A DNA stretch of 64,000 bases from Taudactylus pleione (lineage: Eukaryota; Chordata; Amphibia; Anura; Myobatrachidae). Position numbers and translations under genes: made by a program. This document shows positions 32,222 through 42,100 of the stretch, in pieces (position 1 is the first letter of the stretch; every line of letters begins with the position of its first letter). The notes beneath the pieces are model-generated. The model had not been told where the DNA came from and searched no databases. It worked only from the letters and a program-made list of their open reading frames with translations. The DNA is taken from contig JAUIMM010002558.1 of the NCBI GenBank assembly GCA_031769625.1, forward strand, positions 310,001 to 374,000, read 5' to 3'.

Positions 32222-35200
32222 ATGACCAAGAGAGGCAGACCCCGGGCTGGAGGATCAAGCAGGGGTTCTGTCGCTCCTGTCCCGCCTGACCCGCCTGACC
32301 CGCCTAACCTGCCTGCCGAAGGACTGCAGCGCGAGGCCGTGGATCCACCCGCCGGTTCGCGGAGGCCGCAAGTGTGCGCGGCTGGAGCTCCGGACCCCCC
32401 TGTCCCTTTGGCGCGCCTGCCCGGGAGACGGAGTACGGGGAGTCTGACGGAGCAGCCGAAGCAGCCGAAGCAGCCGGAGCTGATGGAGCAGACGGCGGCG
32501 GCAAGCGGAGGACTCCCTGTACCAGCGGCGGACGTGCCGGGGAGTCGGAAGGCGGCAGCTGTGCTGGTGGACCCGGCGGCGGGCGGAGGAGGTGTCCTGG
32601 ACCCCCCTGGACTTTCAGTTCGGAGAGCGGGGGGTCCAGTGGAGTTCAGCAGAGTGCCAGTCTCCAAACCGCTGGCGGCGGGACCCCCGAGTGACGCAAC
32701 TCGGGGGGTAATGGCGGCCCCCGCTAGCGGTGCAGCGGAGGTGGTTATAGTAGCTGCAGACTCTGCCTCCAAACTGTCAGTAGAGGGACCCCCGAGTGAG
32801 GCAACTCGGGGGGGTATGGAGACCCTCACTGGCAGTGAAGAGGAGGATATGGAGGTGATGGCTGATTTGGTGACCCCTAGCCCAGCAGCGCTCCCCAAAC
32901 TGTCAGTGAAGGGACCCCTGAGTGAGGCAACTCAGGGGGATATGGTGGCCCCCACTGGCAGTGAAGCGGGGAGTGCTGCAGAAGGGGAGAAGACAGAAGA
33001 CGGGGAGCTAGAGTCTGATACTGAGGAGGATGATTTGTTTGCAGCTTTAAGCATGGACCAGCTGCAAAAAGAGATTAAAAAACTGAGCAGCAAGCTGTCA
33101 GATAAGAGAAAGAGGAGGAATCTGGCAGCTCCCTTGGAGAGACAATTCCTTAAGGGGGAAATTGCTGAACTAGCAGTTTCCCTGGACAATGCCAAAGAGC
33201 GGCTGGAGTACTTGAAAAAAATGAAAAAGAAACTGATAAAGTCCGAATCTACCTCAATGAGTGATATGGAAGGTTTAAAAGTGGAGAAGGTGGAGGCTGC
33301 ATCAGCTATGGCGGTGGAAGTGGCAGAGCTGCAGGAGGATCCAGGCCCAGAGGTAAGCGATGATGCAAAGGGGACTGGGGGGATCGGGGGTCCCCATAAT
33401 GCTTCGGTTCCCCTGGTTCCCGCTAGCGGAGCTATTTTACCTGCAAGGGCAGTCAGTGGCAATAGTATGATGGAAGTGTGTTCCGAAGCAACTGACTCAG
33501 AGTTAGTCCAGGTGGCAGTATTGGTGGAGGCTGGCATGGAGGGTAGACCAAAAGAACTGGTTCCTGAGGAAGTGCCAGGTGTGTTAAGTCTGGTCGGTGG
33601 TGTTGTCCCTGTGGATGTGTCAGCGCAAGGGATGCCAGTCCTGGACAAGTCATCCCTTTCAAATGCGCAAAGGGACATTGTGGAGACTGTTTATGGAGAC
33701 AGGTTGCTAGTCCCAGAGAGGGCAAGGGTGGCAGCTGCAGTGATTGAAAAAGACTTGGCTCAGAGGAGGGAGAGACAGGCTAAGTCTGTCCCAGGTACCC
33801 TGTCTTATGCAAATGTGGTATCTGGGAGGAAAACAACTAATGTACCACCAGCTGCACCCTTGCCTGGGAGTACTGGAAAAAGACGTAATCTAATCCAATT
33901 TAAGTGGATTGCTCCTGGAGAAGCTCCAGGAAGAGAGGTGTTTTTAAAAATGGTGTTTAGTTTGGGGTTCTGTCCTGCAGATCTGTACGCCTGCATCCAC
34001 CCAGTGCGGACCCTGGAGTATGATGTGAGTTTTCTGACGTACCAGGGTCTGCAAACTTTCTGGGGGAGGCTGCAGGCGTGTAGAGACAAGGACCCCTTTA
34101 ACAAATATGTAATGAATTTAGTCACGAAGCATGACAGGGTAAAAGCCACTATTCTTGTCAGGAGTGAGTCACTGCCCCCGGAGGACATAATATTTTGGCT
34201 AAAACGGTTTTGTAATGTAGAGTCGGGGGCAGTGAAGGCCGGTTATGTTTTAGGGGTGTGGGGTGGAGCATGGGAGGTGGGTATTAGGTTGAGGATGTCT
34301 GAGAAGGGGTTTGTTCATGTACCCTCGGCTGCCTATATAGGTAGGGACAGAGTGCAGTGTTTTTATCTGGGGCAGCCGAGGACATGTTTTAAGTGTGGTG
34401 ATCACCGTCACGTTAGTTCCGAGTGCACTGTGGTGAAGTGTTCTTTGTGTGGGGGTGTGGGTCACTGGTCTAGAGATTGTCACACTGTCAGGTGCAATTT
34501 GTGTGGGGTGGAGGGGCACCCTTATAGCAGATGTCCGAAAGCCAGTCACAATGTGGTGTTAGAACAGGTGGTGGGTAGTAGTGTGGTGGTGAGTGAGGTG
34601 GTGAATGAGGTAGAAGAAGAGGGTATAGAGCAGGATGAGGTGGTAAATGTTGAAAGTAGGGAGGAGGTAATGGAGGAGACATTTCAGGAGGTTAGGCGGG
34701 GAGGGAATGGGATAAAAGAGAAAGATACAGAAACACAAGTGGTGTTATCCAATAAATTTGATGTTTTCTCCTCTGATGAGGAGGAAATCATAAGGAAAGA
34801 TGGAGAGTGTTATCTGGTGTCAAAAAAAAACAAAAGAAAAACAAAGAGGTCTTTTAAAGAAAGTGAGAGGCACCGGGACGGGAAAAAAAGAAGGGAGTCA
34901 ATCCCGGAGGTGGGGGAAGAGGCGGTAAATAAGGAAACTCTGGCCCCGATGGAAAGAAGGGTGGTGGAAAGGAGAAAGGAGGAGGTGGTGGCAATGGAGG
35001 AGACAGTGGCGGTTCAGCAGGAGGTAGCCGAAGAGACTGATGTGGAGTCATCCCAGAGCTCGGGGGTCGGGCCAAGTGGCACTGGTGGTGGGGTACACTG
35101 CCAGGTCATAAAGTTTGTGGCCAAGGCCCCTGACCCTGGGATCCCTGAGGAGGGTGGTGTACCCTCTGGGGGTGGAAGGGAGGGGGGTGGGGATGCCACA

Positions 35201-35245
35201 GGCGGTGGTGTGGCTGGCCCGCAGGGGGCTGGTGTGCAGTGTTAA
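32222..35245 (+). CDS. LINE ORF1 protein (copy 3), 1007 aa
   Basis: This is the same protein as ORF1 of copy 2, starting at the equivalent ATG (CACCATGACC). It is six residues longer because a 9-bp unit (CAGCCGAAG, Gln-Pro-Lys) occurs two extra times near 32453-32472. The three zinc knuckles (first Cys about 722, 740 and 758), the coiled-coil segment, the basic patch and the Gly-rich tail are all present. Substitutions against copy 2 include Leu for Pro just before the first knuckle (CFYLGQ), Met for Ile in the coiled coil (KKMKKK) and Glu for Lys after it. The three coding-region hairpins lie at 32684-32707, 32789-32812 and 32915-32938. The frame is intact. Confidence 0.92.
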   Translation: MTKRGRPRAGGSSRGSVAPVPPDPPDPPNLPAEGLQREAVDPPAGSRRPQVCAAGAPDPPVPLARLPGRRSTGSLTEQPKQPKQPELMEQTAAASGGLPVPAADVPGSRKAAAVLVDPAAGGGGVLDPPGLSVRRAGGPVEFSRVPVSKPLAAGPPSDATRGVMAAPASGAAEVVIVAADSASKLSVEGPPSEATRGGMETLTGSEEEDMEVMADLVTPSPAALPKLSVKGPLSEATQGDMVAPTGSEAGSAAEGEKTEDGELESDTEEDDLFAALSMDQLQKEIKKLSSKLSDKRKRRNLAAPLERQFLKGEIAELAVSLDNAKERLEYLKKMKKKLIKSESTSMSDMEGLKVEKVEAASAMAVEVAELQEDPGPEVSDDAKGTGGIGGPHNASVPLVPASGAILPARAVSGNSMMEVCSEATDSELVQVAVLVEAGMEGRPKELVPEEVPGVLSLVGGVVPVDVSAQGMPVLDKSSLSNAQRDIVETVYGDRLLVPERARVAAAVIEKDLAQRRERQAKSVPGTLSYANVVSGRKTTNVPPAAPLPGSTGKRRNLIQFKWIAPGEAPGREVFLKMVFSLGFCPADLYACIHPVRTLEYDVSFLTYQGLQTFWGRLQACRDKDPFNKYVMNLVTKHDRVKATILVRSESLPPEDIIFWLKRFCNVESGAVKAGYVLGVWGGAWEVGIRLRMSEKGFVHVPSAAYIGRDRVQCFYLGQPRTCFKCGDHRHVSSECTVVKCSLCGGVGHWSRDCHTVRCNLCGVEGHPYSRCPKASHNVVLEQVVGSSVVVSEVVNEVEEEGIEQDEVVNVESREEVMEETFQEVRRGGNGIKEKDTETQVVLSNKFDVFSSDEEEIIRKDGECYLVSKKNKRKTKRSFKESERHRDGKKRRESIPEVGEEAVNKETLAPMERRVVERRKEEVVAMEETVAVQQEVAEETDVESSQSSGVGPSGTGGGVHCQVIKFVAKAPDPGIPEEGGVPSGGGREGGGDATGGGVAGPQGAGVQC

Positions 35246-35311
35246 GACTTGTTTTTTGGTGATGGTATGTAAAAGTAAGCAAGGTCTTGTAATATTCCAT
35301 AACCTAGAAAC

Positions 35312-38300
35312 ATGGATCCTCATCCTATACGATGTGCCACGATTAATGTGGCTTCCGTGTTGTCCGAATGTGCTCGTATGATGGCCTTTGATTTTTTCAA
35401 TACGATTGATGTTGATGTTTTATTTTTGCAAGAGACTAGGATTAGTAAATTGGATATCCTCCACAAGGCGAAGCAGGAGTGGAGGAGGGGTCCTTCTTAC
35501 TGGTCTCTTGCGGCCGAGCCATACGGTGGGGTGGCAGTCCTTTTTTCTGATATGGTAACTGTGCACAAGGTTATTGAATTGCAAGCAGGTAGATGTATGA
35601 TTTTGGATGTCAACATAAAGGGACAAGATGTGAGATTAATTAATGTGTATGGGCCACAGACACCAGGTGATAGGAAAAGTCTCTTTATGGAGATAAAACC
35701 TTTTCTTTTTACAGCCCAGCAGGTCGTCTTTGGTGGTGATTTTAATACCGTTGTTAGGCCAAAAGACAGGGGAGGCTCAAGGAGACCCCTGGGCTATGAT
35801 TCCAATTTTTTAGTTAGCATGGTTAGACAGGCTGGTTTGGTGGATGTGCATATTCGTCACTCCCCAGACCTCACGGGTTTCACCTACTTTAGTGGTAGTC
35901 GTAGGTCTAGGATAGATAGGTTTTTTGTTAAGGAGACTTCCAAGACTTCATCCCTTGGGGTGAGGTTGGTGGAATTTTCCGATCACGGTTTGCTCTCAGT
36001 AACTTTGAATGCTTCAGAAACCCCTCAGAAGGGGCGGGGTCTGTGGCGTTTGAACTCTGAACTCCTGGAAGAAGAGAGAGTTAGGCAGTCCTTCAGGGTC
36101 TTCTTTCAATCTCAGGAGACACTTCTGGAGGCTGGTTGGAGTAGGTCTGAGTGGTGGGAGGTGATTAAAAAGAGAACCTGCAAATTTTTCCGTGGCCTTA
36201 TAGCTAGGAAAAACTTGATAAAGCAAAATATCTACCGTAATCTGAGAAGGAAATTGGATTTCCTGATCTCTGAGGAGGGAGATGATGGGGAAATCTCCCG
36301 AGTGAAGGCTCAGATGAAAGAGTTCCAATATAACCGATTGGCATCCTTGGTTTTGGAAAGGGATTATGGTATGTACCACTCGCCTGATCCCTACCAGAGC
36401 TGTAGGAGGTCAGTCGACGCCAAACATGTCAGAGGACTGGTGGACGGACAGGGTGTTCTTCGTACTGACAAGGAAGGCATTCTGGATGTTATTGTGTCCT
36501 ACTATTCTGATCTTCTGTCTGAGCAGCCACTCATCAGGGAGAGGATGGAGGAATTTCTGAGGGGAACCCCTGGTCTGAGTTCTCAGGGTGCCTCTCTTGA
36601 CTCCTTGGCAAGTGATATAACCGCAGAGGAAGTTAGGAAGGCGATAATGGGTTTAAATCCCAAGAAATCACCAGGACCAGATGGTTTAACATCTGAATTT
36701 TATAAGACCTTTGCTGACCTCCTGATTCCCCGCCTTGTGGAAGTTTTTAATGAGAGCCTGGATGAGGGAGTCCTCCCTCCTTCCATGAGGTTATCTGCGC
36801 TTATTTTGCTGTCCAAAGGGAAGGACTCGTCTCGTATTGAGAACTGGCGCCCCATAGCCCTTCTCAATACAGACAGGAAGATTTTGGCAAAGGTACTGTT
36901 TAACAGGCTTTCAGTGTTTTCTGAGCTGTTGCTTTCTCCTTCTCAGCACTGTACGGTGAAGAGTCGTAGCACTTTTAGTGCTGTCCTTGGTGTCCGGGAG
37001 GCCATTGAGCGGTGCAGGGCTGAGAAGTGGGGAAAGTACTTACTGGCATTGGATCAGTCAAAAGCTTTTGACCGAGTGAATCATGAGTACCTTTGGGCTC
37101 TACTGAGATGGTATGGTCTTCCAGAGAGGGTGGTTAATTGGTTACAGACGATCTATCGTATGGCTGAAAGCTTTCCACTGGTAAACGGTTGGGTGGGCCC
37201 TACCTTTGGTGTAGGCTCGGGTGTTCGTCAGGGGTGTCCCCTGAGCCCCCTCCTGTATGTCTTTGCAATCGATCCCTTCGTTAGGAGGGTAGAGTGTGGG
37301 ACTGTAGGGGGGGTGCAGCTGAGTCCGGAGTTTGCATTGAGGGTGGTGGCTTACGCAGATGATGTCACGGTGGTTCTGTCCTCGCAGGCAGAGGCCCGTG
37401 GCATAGAACACCTCATTTGCGAGTACTCTGAGGCTTCGTGCTCCAGAGTAAACCGAGAAAAGTGTGATGTTTTCTGGATGGGGGAGGAGGGGGAGCCTTT
37501 TCCTCTTCCGGACAGCTTCCCTCAGGTCAACGATCAGATTAAAATTCTTGGTATCAAATTTGATCATGGAGATTATGCCTCCCTAAATTGGGTTAACAAG
37601 CTGGAGGATGCTACCAAGAAGGTAGAGAGTTGGAAAAGATGGAAATTGTCTTTGAGGGAAAGGGTTGACTTGTGCAAAACTTACCTGATCCCGATTTTTT
37701 TGTATGTCAGTTACGTGTGCTTTTTGCCACAATCTTTGTGGTCCAGATTGAATTCCTTGTTCTTCCTCTTGTTGTGGAAGAACAGGATCAATATAGTGAA
37801 GAGGGGTATCACCTACAGACCGAGGAAAGATGGGGGTTTGAACATGGTAAACCCAGTGATCTTTTTTGTTACAGCTTTTTTAAAGCTTAACATTGGGAGC
37901 ATGTTTTTAGACACTCCTCCTCGGTGGGTAGAGGGATTTAGACCATGGGTGTTTCCCTTCCTCAGATTCTGGATAGATGGAGGCCAAGTGAGAAGTTTCT
38001 GGATTCGTCATGGTTACCTCCCGATCTACGTCATCCAGAGCTTGAAGGTGATAAAGCGATATGACGTGGGAGTGGGTGAAGTCAAAAACTTCTCTAGGAG
38101 GGAGTTGGAGAGAAGAATTTTGCACACCCACTTTCATGTTCCGCTGTCACTGAGGGACTGTCCAGGTAATGTCGCTTCGGCTGGATTGGTTTTGTTAAAT
38201 TCACAAAGGTTACCGCCCAAGTTCAAAGATATTGCCTGGCTCACTTTTCATGGGAGGCTTTATGTTGGAGGGAACCTCAGGTGGCGAAGTGCCAGTGAAC

Positions 38301-38689
38301 GTGGCTGCCCACGGGAGGAATGTCCAGGGGTGGAGGAGACGATGGACCACTTCCTGCTTGAGTGTACTTTTAATGTAAAGGTTTATGAGGAGGTTTCAAA
38401 GGCCATTGGTATCCCGTGCCTTTCGGGTCTTAGTTACCCTGAGTGGGCTTATGGGGTAGTCAGAAGATACGGTGACTTTAATTTGACCACAATTTTTTTA
38501 GTTAGTTTAGCTGTTAGGTATCACACGTGGAATGCACGGTGCCAGGTATCTATTCGAAGGAAGGTCCTCCCCTGTGATGTGGTGGTAGGTATGATTATGC
38601 AAGAGGTGAAAAAGATGATGGATCTGGATAAGGGGAGACTGGATGCTGTCAGATGGTCACAGTGGTGGGGCCGTTTGAAACCCCCTTGA
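35312..38689 (+). CDS. LINE ORF2 protein (copy 3): APE endonuclease plus reverse transcriptase, 1125 aa
   Basis: It is full length and in frame, 66 bp after ORF1. All endonuclease boxes (QET, GGDFN, SRIDR, SDH) and RT motifs A, B and C (YADD) are as in copy 2. Four residue differences from copy 2 are visible: Cys for Gly at 20 (shared with copy 4), Ser for Gly at 551, Trp for Arg at 897, and Thr for Pro at 1019 next to the C-terminal CCHC. Gly551 lies in the KGR box, part of a motif usually conserved as G-R in LINE reverse transcriptases, so this copy may be impaired although its frame is open. That effect is inferred from family conservation. Confidence 0.95.
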   Translation: MDPHPIRCATINVASVLSECARMMAFDFFNTIDVDVLFLQETRISKLDILHKAKQEWRRGPSYWSLAAEPYGGVAVLFSDMVTVHKVIELQAGRCMILDVNIKGQDVRLINVYGPQTPGDRKSLFMEIKPFLFTAQQVVFGGDFNTVVRPKDRGGSRRPLGYDSNFLVSMVRQAGLVDVHIRHSPDLTGFTYFSGSRRSRIDRFFVKETSKTSSLGVRLVEFSDHGLLSVTLNASETPQKGRGLWRLNSELLEEERVRQSFRVFFQSQETLLEAGWSRSEWWEVIKKRTCKFFRGLIARKNLIKQNIYRNLRRKLDFLISEEGDDGEISRVKAQMKEFQYNRLASLVLERDYGMYHSPDPYQSCRRSVDAKHVRGLVDGQGVLRTDKEGILDVIVSYYSDLLSEQPLIRERMEEFLRGTPGLSSQGASLDSLASDITAEEVRKAIMGLNPKKSPGPDGLTSEFYKTFADLLIPRLVEVFNESLDEGVLPPSMRLSALILLSKGKDSSRIENWRPIALLNTDRKILAKVLFNRLSVFSELLLSPSQHCTVKSRSTFSAVLGVREAIERCRAEKWGKYLLALDQSKAFDRVNHEYLWALLRWYGLPERVVNWLQTIYRMAESFPLVNGWVGPTFGVGSGVRQGCPLSPLLYVFAIDPFVRRVECGTVGGVQLSPEFALRVVAYADDVTVVLSSQAEARGIEHLICEYSEASCSRVNREKCDVFWMGEEGEPFPLPDSFPQVNDQIKILGIKFDHGDYASLNWVNKLEDATKKVESWKRWKLSLRERVDLCKTYLIPIFLYVSYVCFLPQSLWSRLNSLFFLLLWKNRINIVKRGITYRPRKDGGLNMVNPVIFFVTAFLKLNIGSMFLDTPPRWVEGFRPWVFPFLRFWIDGGQVRSFWIRHGYLPIYVIQSLKVIKRYDVGVGEVKNFSRRELERRILHTHFHVPLSLRDCPGNVASAGLVLLNSQRLPPKFKDIAWLTFHGRLYVGGNLRWRSASERGCPREECPGVEETMDHFLLECTFNVKVYEEVSKAIGIPCLSGLSYPEWAYGVVRRYGDFNLTTIFLVSLAVRYHTWNARCQVSIRRKVLPCDVVVGMIMQEVKKMMDLDKGRLDAVRWSQWWGRLKPP

Positions 38690-39199
38690 GTGGGTGGTTG
38701 AAAGTCTCTTCTTGTTCAGCTGGGTTTCTTTTCTGTCCTTTCACTCCCTGTAGATTTTTTATTCTATTTTTTGTTTTTTGTTGAAAAGGTTTTACATACA
38801 TCTACCTGAGGTGGTGTGTATTGGTGATGGGTAGGATTAGATAAGATAGATAGTAGTTAAAGTTTTTTGTATTGTTTTATGGTTTGCTGTGTATATATAC
38901 ATATATAATATATAAAAAAAAAAAATATATATATAAATAGATAGTGGTTAAGGTAGTTGTTGTTCTAAAATCCTTGCTTACTTTTTCTCATAGGAGATAA
39001 GTTGTTTATTATTAGGATTGGTAAAGTTTTCTTTTGGTTATAAGGCATAATATGGAGTAATATTGTGTATCCTTATGTTGATATTTGATTTTGTGTATAT
39101 ATATATTTTATCTATTTATTTATTTATTTTTTATATATGTAATTATTGTATATATATATATATATATATCTTTGTTGCAAGTTAAAATAAAGAAGCATA
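38690..39199 (+). other. LINE copy 3 3' UTR
   Basis: It is 510 bp. It has the shortest internal A-run (12 A) followed by a longer TATATATATAAATAG stretch, the ATTTA repeats, a longer TA run, and AATAAA at 39186-39191 before the common end. Confidence 0.9.
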
Positions 39200-42100
39200 T
39201 TCTGTCACCGCAGCAAATCTTTTTTAAGGTTTACTGAAAGTTTTAAGCAGAATTTGGGGATTTTTGAAGAAAAAATTTTTTGCCCGATTTTTAAGGTCCG
39301 GGGCTTACAGAATTTTTCATACGGGTAAATATATTTCCGGAGAGTTCTGTGTCAAAATTAAGCACCAAAATCAACTTCTGTCACCTCAGCAAATCTTTTT
39401 TAAGGTTTACTGAAAGTTTTAAGCAGAATTTGGGGATTTTTGAAGAAAAAAATTTTTGGCTGATTTTTAAGGTCCGGGGCTTACAGAATTTTTCATACGG
39501 CTAAATATATTTCCGGAGAGTTCTGTGTCAAAATTAAGCACCAAAATCAACTTCTGTCACCGCAGCAAATCTTTTTTAAGGTTTACTGAAAGTTTTAAGC
39601 AGAATTTGGGGATTTTTGAAGAAAAAATTTTTTGGCCGATTTTCAAGGTCCGGGGCTTACAGAATTTTTCATACGGGTAAATATATTTCCGGAGAGTTCT
39701 GTGTCAAAATTAAGCACCAAAATCAACTTCTGTCACCGCAGCAAATCTTTTTTAAGGTTTACTGAAAGTTTTAGGCAGAATTTGGGGATTTTTGAAGAAA
39801 AAAATTTTTGGCTGATTTTTAAGGTCCGGGGCTTACAGAAATTTTCATACGGGTAAATATATTTCCGGAGAGTTCTGTGTCAAAATTAAGCACCAAAATC
39901 AACTTCTGTCACCGCAGCAAATCTTTTTTAAGGTTTACTGAAAGTTTTAAGCAGAATTTGGGGATTTTTGAAGAAAAAATTTTTTAGACGATTTTTAAGG
40001 TCCGGGGCTTACAGAATTTCTCAAACGGGTAAATATATTTCCGGAGAGTTCTGTGTCAAAATTAAGCACCAAAATCAACTTCTGTCACCGCAGCAAATCT
40101 TTTTTAAGGTTTACTGAAAGTTTTAAGCAGAATTTGGGGATTTTTGAAGAAAAACATTTTTGCCCGATTTTTAAGGTCCGGGGCTTACAGAATTTTTCAT
40201 ACGGGTAAATATATTTCCGGAGAGTTCTGTGTCAAAATTAAGCACCAAAATCAACTTCTGTCACCTCAGCAAATCTTTTTTAAGGTTTACTGAAAGTTTT
40301 AAGCAGAATTTGGGGATTTTTGAAGAAAAAAATTTTTGGCTGATTTTTAAGGTCCGGGGCTTACAGAATTTTTCATACGGGTAAATATATTTCCGGAGAG
40401 TTCTGTGTCAAAATTAAGCACCAAAATCAACTTCTGTCACCGCAGCAAATCTTTTTTAAGGTTTACTGAAAGTTTTAAGCAGAATTTGGGGATTTTCGAA
40501 GAAAAAAATGTTTGCCCGATTTTTAAGGTCCGAGGCTTACAGAATTTGTCATACGGGTAAATATATTTCCGGAGAGTTCTGTGTCAAAATTAAGCACCAA
40601 AATCAACTTCTGTCACCGCAGCAAATCTTTTTTAAGGTTTACTGAAAGTTTTAAGCAGAATTTGGGGATTTTTGAAGAAAAAAATTTTTGGCCGATTTTT
40701 AAGGTCCGGGGCTTACAGAAATTTTCATACGGGTAAATATATTTCCGGAGAGTTCTGTGTCAAAATTAAGCACCAAAATCAACTTCTGTCACCGCAGCAA
40801 ATCTTTTTTAAGGTTTACTGAAAGTTTTAAGCAGAATTTGGGGATTTTTGAAGAAAACATTTTTTGGCCGATTTTCAAGGTCTGGGGCTTACAGAATTTT
40901 TCATACGGGTAAATATATTTCCGGAGAGTTCTGTGTCAAAATTAAGCACCAAAATCAACTTCTGTCACCGCAGCAAATCTTTTTTAAGGTTTACTGAAAG
41001 TTTTAGGCAGAATTTGGGGATTTTTGAAGAAAAAATTTTTTGCCCGATTTTTAAGGTCCGGGGCTTACAGAAATTTTCATACGGGTAAATATATTTCCGG
41101 AGAGTTCTGTGTCAAAATTAAGCACCAAAATCAACTTCTGTCACCGCAGCAAATCTTTTTTAAGGTTTACTGAAAGTTTTAAGCAGAATTTGGGGATTTT
41201 TGAAGAAAAAAATTTTTAGCCGATTTTTAAGGTCCGGGGCTTACAGAATTTCTCAAACGGGTAAATATATTTCCGGAGAGTTCTGTGTCAAAATTAAGCA
41301 CCAAAATCAACTTCTGTCACCGCAGCAAATCTTTTTTAAGGTTTACTGAAAGTTTTAAGCAGAATTTGGGGATTTTTGAAGAAAAAAATTTTTGGCCGAT
41401 TTTTAAGGTCCGGGGCTTACAGAAATTTTCATACGGGTAAATATATTTCCGGAGAGTTCTGTGTCAAAATTAAGCACCAAAATCAACTTCTGTCACCGCA
41501 GCAAATCTTTTTTAAGGTTTACTGAAAGTTTTAAGCAGAATTTGGGGCTTTTTGAAGAAAAAATTTTTTGGCCGATTTTCAAGGTCTGGGGCTTACAGAA
41601 TTTTTCATACGGGTAAATATATTTCCGGAGAGTTCTGTGTCAAAATTAAGCACCAAAATCAACTTCTGTCACCGCAGCAAATCTTTTTTAAGGTTTACTG
41701 AAAGTTTTAGGCAGAATTTGGGGATTTTTGAAGAAAAAAATTTTTGCCCGATTTTTAAGGTCCGGGGCTTACAGAAATTTTCATACGGGTAAATATATTT
41801 CTGGAGAGTTTTGTGTCAAAATTAAGCACCAAAATCAACTTCTGTCACCGCAGCAAATCTTTTTTAAGGTTTACTGAAAGTTTTAAGCAGAATTTGGGGA
41901 TTTTTGAAGAAAAAAATTTTTGGCCGATTTTTAAGGTCCGGGGCTTACAGAATTTTTCATACGGGTAAATATATTTCCGGAGAGTTCTGTGTCATAATTA
42001 AGCACCAAAATCAACTTCTGTCACCTCAGCAAATCTTTTTTAAGGTTTACTGAAAGTTTTAAGCAGAATTTGGGGATTTTTGAAGAAAAAAATTTTTGGC

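Larger units (their letters stand above)
32070..39199 (+). mobile_element. LINE copy 3: full-length Tx1-like element, 7,130 bp, both ORFs open
   Basis: It has the same structure and ends as copy 2, with 24-bp perfect target duplications. The length difference comes mainly from an 18-bp expansion in ORF1 and A/TA-run variation in the 3' UTR. It shares a G in TTTAATTTGACC with copy 2, where copies 1 and 4 have A. Both frames are open, but some substitutions fall at conserved residues (see ORF2). Confidence 0.95.
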
